The notes beneath the pieces were generated by a model. That model was not told the DNA's origin. It made no database searches and saw only the letters and a list, made by a program, of their open reading frames with translations. From Mytilus trossulus (taxonomy: Eukaryota; Mollusca; Bivalvia; Mytilida; Mytilidae), in the NCBI RefSeq assembly GCF_036588685.1, contig NC_086384.1:14088195-14152194 (forward strand): a stretch of 64,000 nucleotides of DNA, given 5' to 3'. Below, piece by piece: positions 60,098-64,000 of the stretch. The position numbers and the translations under genes are program-made. Each line of letters begins with the position of its first letter. Position 1 is the stretch's first letter.

Positions 60098-61015
60098 CAT
60101 AAACTTTATAAGATATCTTATATAGCTTATAAGATATCTTATATAGCTTATAAGATATCTTATATAGCTTATAAGATATCTTAAATAGCTTATAATATAT
60201 CTTATGTAGCTTATTATATATAGTTTATTAGGTATTTTATACAACTAATAATATATCTTATACAATTTATTAGATATCTTATACAATTTATAAGATATCT
60301 TATACAATTTATAAGATATCTTATTTAATTTATAAGATATCTTATTTAGTTTATAAGATATCCTATATAGTTTATGATATATCTTGTATAATTTATTAGA
60401 TATATTACATCATTTATATCTCCTATAATTTTCTTTAGAAGATACTTTATTATTTTTATTTAGTAATTAAAGATATGTTATAATCTATATGAGATATCTT
60501 ATAAAGTGTATAAGATATTTTCTATATTACATAAGATATCCTGTTAGGAAATACCTTTCAAAACAGATTATATAAGATACATAATATATTATATAAAATT
60601 CTTATATATTAAATAAGATATTTGATATATGATATAAGATATCTGACAGATATAGTTTATAAGATATCTTATATTGTTTATAAGAAATCTTATATTATTA
60701 TTATTTAATAGTTTATAAGATATCTCATATAAGTTTCTTTATAAGTTATCTCATTAATTGCATAAGATATGTTATCAACTGAAGAAGATATCTTATGAAT
60801 CATATAAGATATTTTATATAAAAAATATTTATGATATATCTCATAAACTTTACAAGATATCTTATTAACTTTAGAAGATATCTTGTAAACTATATAAGGG
60901 ATCTTATAAAGTATATGAGATATCTTTTCAAACTGAAATGATATAAGATATTTTATATATGAAAAAAGATATCTTATATATTATAAGAGATATTTTATAT
61001 ATTATATGAGATATC
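60098..61015. repeat. Palindromic about 21-bp satellite (AAGATATCTT)
   Basis: Roughly forty diverged units such as TATAAGATATCTTATATAGC. GATATC recurs throughout and most units are self-complementary, so either strand can fold. The array starts about 30 bases after the family J end and decays toward 61015. The short open frames over it are accidental. Confidence 0.9.
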
Positions 61016-61838
61016 TTGAAATTCAAAAATAGCGAAACGGCTTGCCATAGAGAGTCTACAAACGTAAACATCGCTCCGTCATCCAGATGCAATGTATATG
61101 TCTTACTGTACATGTTATACACGTGCTAACCTGAATATTCATACTTTTTGGTTAAGTTTTTACAAAGGTGACAATCAACAAAAACACGTCCATAAATTAG
61201 ATGCAATATTTACACAACAACACTGACCAAATGAAATAATTTATAATCCTGGTACCTATTGTTTACCATACTACGATATGGATACATCATAAATGATAGA
61301 ATCGTGCACAGCAGGCTAAGTTTCTGATATATGCATGCATTGGTAAAACAAATTGGATTGCCTTTATTTTCACCAGTCTCTCGTTTCATATGGCTTGAAA
61401 CTCTTTTATGTGTAACCGTGGCAACAATCTGCATTTGTTACAAAATGTTGAACAAAAATGGATGAAACTGTCCCAAAAATTTGGTTCAAAGGATAATTTC
61501 AATCCTATAAAGTGATACATTTCTTGAAATTGTAGATATTTATCTATCAAGAAAATCGTATGAATTTTTCTTATTTTCCCATGAAATTGCATTAAAAAAT
61601 TCAAGGTAAGATCATTGTTAGGTATATGGGCGTTTTTCAATAAAAGCGTAACTTTCAGACCTAAAAAAATGGAGAATCAACTTGTCTAAAATTTAATTTC
61701 AAGAGTTATTTTGAATACCTCTATTAAAGACCTGTTTGTAAACAAAAAGTGCAATCTTAAATACTTAAAATGATATTTTTTTCATAATTTGTATAAAAAA
61801 AGATTGAAGTACTAAAAGATGTTGCAGACACCGGCGCG
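61016..61838. other. Noncoding DNA, no recognised feature
   Basis: I see no gene or repeat that I can support in this interval. Confidence 0.4.
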
Positions 61839-63258
61839 GGACGTTTGCGCTTTTTCATAGGACATTTGCGCTTTTTATTTTGGACACTTGCGCTTCAAAT
61901 TATAGGACATTTGCGCTTTTTAAAAATAGACATTTGTGCTTTTTACATTTGGACATTTGCGCTTTTGCAAAATTTGGTTTTTATGACTATCCGCCCCTTT
62001 TATACGGGCTTGGGACCGGCATGTTTGACCTTCAAGAATCAAAATCATATTGTTCTTTATGATTAAAAATCGTTTCATAGCACATTTCATAGCACAATTA
62101 TATATTGTTTTAAAGTTTATTTACAGCTAAAAGTATACATTATAATAAATATAAAGAAATAAAAAAAGAAAATTCATTACAGGTCAGTTTAGCTTGATAA
62201 CTGAAGCCCAAGGAGTGAACAAATTAAGCTCTTGTTATCAGTTTTGACTGTTATTTCGTCCATATTTCAAATAATAATTAATTTTATCTTTCTCAGGTGC
62301 GTGTTCATTAATGTAACGAATCTTAATGTTATTCACTGACTGTTGTTCAAGGATTCTCTTCAAAAAGATTAAAAAAAAATAGCAGGATGAGTCGAGTAGA
62401 ACTGTTCATTATAGTGGGCATGGAAGGATTTTGGACCATTTGTTATGGAACGCCACAGCTGTCTTATGTGGAACTCTGATATTACTTTATGTTGTTTTAT
62501 CATTACTTAATACTAGTTTGTCTTTATTTGATATGGTTTTGACATTACGTAATGATGTTTTAATATAACTCAATATGGAATAGTCATTACTTAATGATAT
62601 TCGATATTACACGATATGGTTTCGTATTGACTTGATATAGTTTTGTCATCACTCAATATGGTTTTGTCATTACTCGATGTGGTTTCACCATTATTTAATA
62701 TGGTTGTGTCATTAGTCAATGTGGTTTTAACATTACTTGATGTGTATGTGACTTAACGTAGTGTAGTTGTTTCATTACATGATGTGATTTTGAAACATCA
62801 TTACATAATGTTAAAACCATATAAAGAATAGACAAATCATAATTACGAAATAACAAAATCACATCATGTAATGAAACAACTACATTACGTTAAGTCACAT
62901 TCACATCAAGTAATGTTAAAACCACATTGACTAATGACGCATCATTACGTAATATCAAAACCATATCAAATAAAGACAAATTATTATTAAGTAATGATAA
63001 AACAACATAAAGTAATATCAGAGTTCCACATAAGACAGCTGTGGCGTTCCATAATTTGTCGTACTAATGACAAATATAAGTTAAATTTATTAACGTGATG
63101 ATTACTTCGCATTAAAATTACAGGTAGACGACTAAAGGTTAAAAGCGCAAATGTCCAGTCAAATTAATACAGGTGAATCAAAATTTAAAGCGCAAATGTC
63201 CATAGTATTTGAAGCGCCAATGTCCTATCGTTTAACAGGTAAAAATGCGCAAACGTCC
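61839..63258. mobile_element. Element with repeated subterminal inverted GGACATTTGCGC motifs
   Basis: Six GGACATTTGCGC-type motifs occur at about 61839, 61860, 61882, 61905, 61928 and 61951. Four inverted copies lie at 63145-63156, 63190-63201, 63214-63225 and 63247-63258. The outermost pair on each side reads GGACGTTTGCGC. The left motifs are 21-23 bp apart, as for a transposase-binding array. No transposase is encoded and the exact ends are unresolved. Confidence 0.6.
62443..63054. repeat. 612-bp palindrome
   Basis: TTATGGAACGCCACAGCTGT at the left is matched by ACAGCTGTGGCGTTCCATAA at the right. Pairing extends about 115 bases inward and again near the centre (CAATGTGGTTTTAACATTAC with its inverse). 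The middle consists of about 22-bp variants of a CATTACTNNATGTGGTTTT motif. It sits inside the GGACATTTGCGC element. Confidence 0.85.
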
Positions 63259-64000
63259 TGTGCCCGCAGACACTGTGTCGTGAAATTTACGGTGAAAAAT
63301 CCGTTATCGTTTTTTTTATATAATTTTGAAACATATCAAATTATGAATGAGATACAGCGTGGTGACTGCTTCTGTTAATTTTTGTTAATTCATACCTTTG
63401 GATTTATACAATTCTTTGGAAGCGTTTGTTTATACTAAAGAATGTTGAGTAAAACATGATTTTATGCATTTATTTATTAAAGATTTTAATACAAAAATTT
63501 CTCGAAAACCAAACTGGTTTTCACTGAGTTGCCCATCTATAACTTTATTCAATCTGTTATTTAACAAAAATTGCATTAAATTTTTTTGAAGACATTTAAT
63601 TAAAGAAATACTTCTGTTAATTATTTAGATCATTAAGATCTCCTGATTTATGAAGTGCTTTCACAAAAGATTTTTTCCACATATTTGGATATTTACCTGA
63701 TTTAAAAAAAATAAGATTAACAAGTTAAAGAAATAAACTTCCTATCACTGGATATGTATATTTAATAATTTCATTTAAAATTCTGTCTGGTCCTGCTGAT
63801 TTTCCAGTTTTTAATTGGGAAATTACTCTTGTTTAATTTCTGATTTAAGGTAATAGGTTGGTCAGTTAGATGTATAACATCTTCTGAAAGTGTAAATATT
63901 ACCGTTTTAATCTATATATATAATTTTTAGAATATAATAAGAAAAAAAACTATTTATTATTTTTAAGATAATTGTATATAGTCCTATATAATCTTTGGCT
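63259..64000. other. Noncoding AT-rich DNA
   Basis: I see nothing recognisable up to the window edge. Confidence 0.4.

Overview
The window looks like AT-rich, repeat-dense nuclear DNA from a marine bivalve, most likely a mussel (Mytilidae). I base this on recalled mussel-type interspersed repeats, including a TTTATACGACCGCA element with GTCGTC runs, and on the absence of bacterial gene structure. No database was searched. No conserved host gene can be named. Families A to J are labels used only in this answer.

Layout. 1-4318: 7.7 nearly identical copies of a 551-bp unit, bounded by (TA)n and preceded by the 3' end of a tRNA-derived SINE. 4.3-7.3 kb: sparse repeats. 7.3-11.5 kb: a non-LTR retrotransposon (LINE) with an uninterrupted endonuclease/reverse-transcriptase frame. 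11.5-24 kb: noncoding DNA with hairpins, a MITE, and one possible six-exon spliced gene (14459-21853) of unknown function. 24.2-29.5 kb: three abutting tandem arrays with units of 33, 52 and 79 bp. 29.5-43.8 kb: degenerate interspersed repeats and a decayed reverse-transcriptase fragment. 44-49.5 kb: mostly unique DNA, an inverted-repeat element, and a degenerate hammerhead-ribozyme-like motif. 50-53.7 kb: a diverged tandem repeat interrupted by a large palindrome whose outer arms are two opposed SINE copies. 54.5-60.1 kb: three copies of one element, one nested inside another, with a truncated reverse-transcriptase element also inside. 60.1-61.0 kb: a palindromic 21-bp array. 61.8-63.3 kb: an element with repeated subterminal inverted motifs around a 0.6-kb palindrome.

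The window is mainly a record of transposition and tandem amplification. Only the LINE polymerase ORF is clearly coding. It could act in trans on SINEs or other elements, but no matching 3' tail was seen to link it to a particular partner here.
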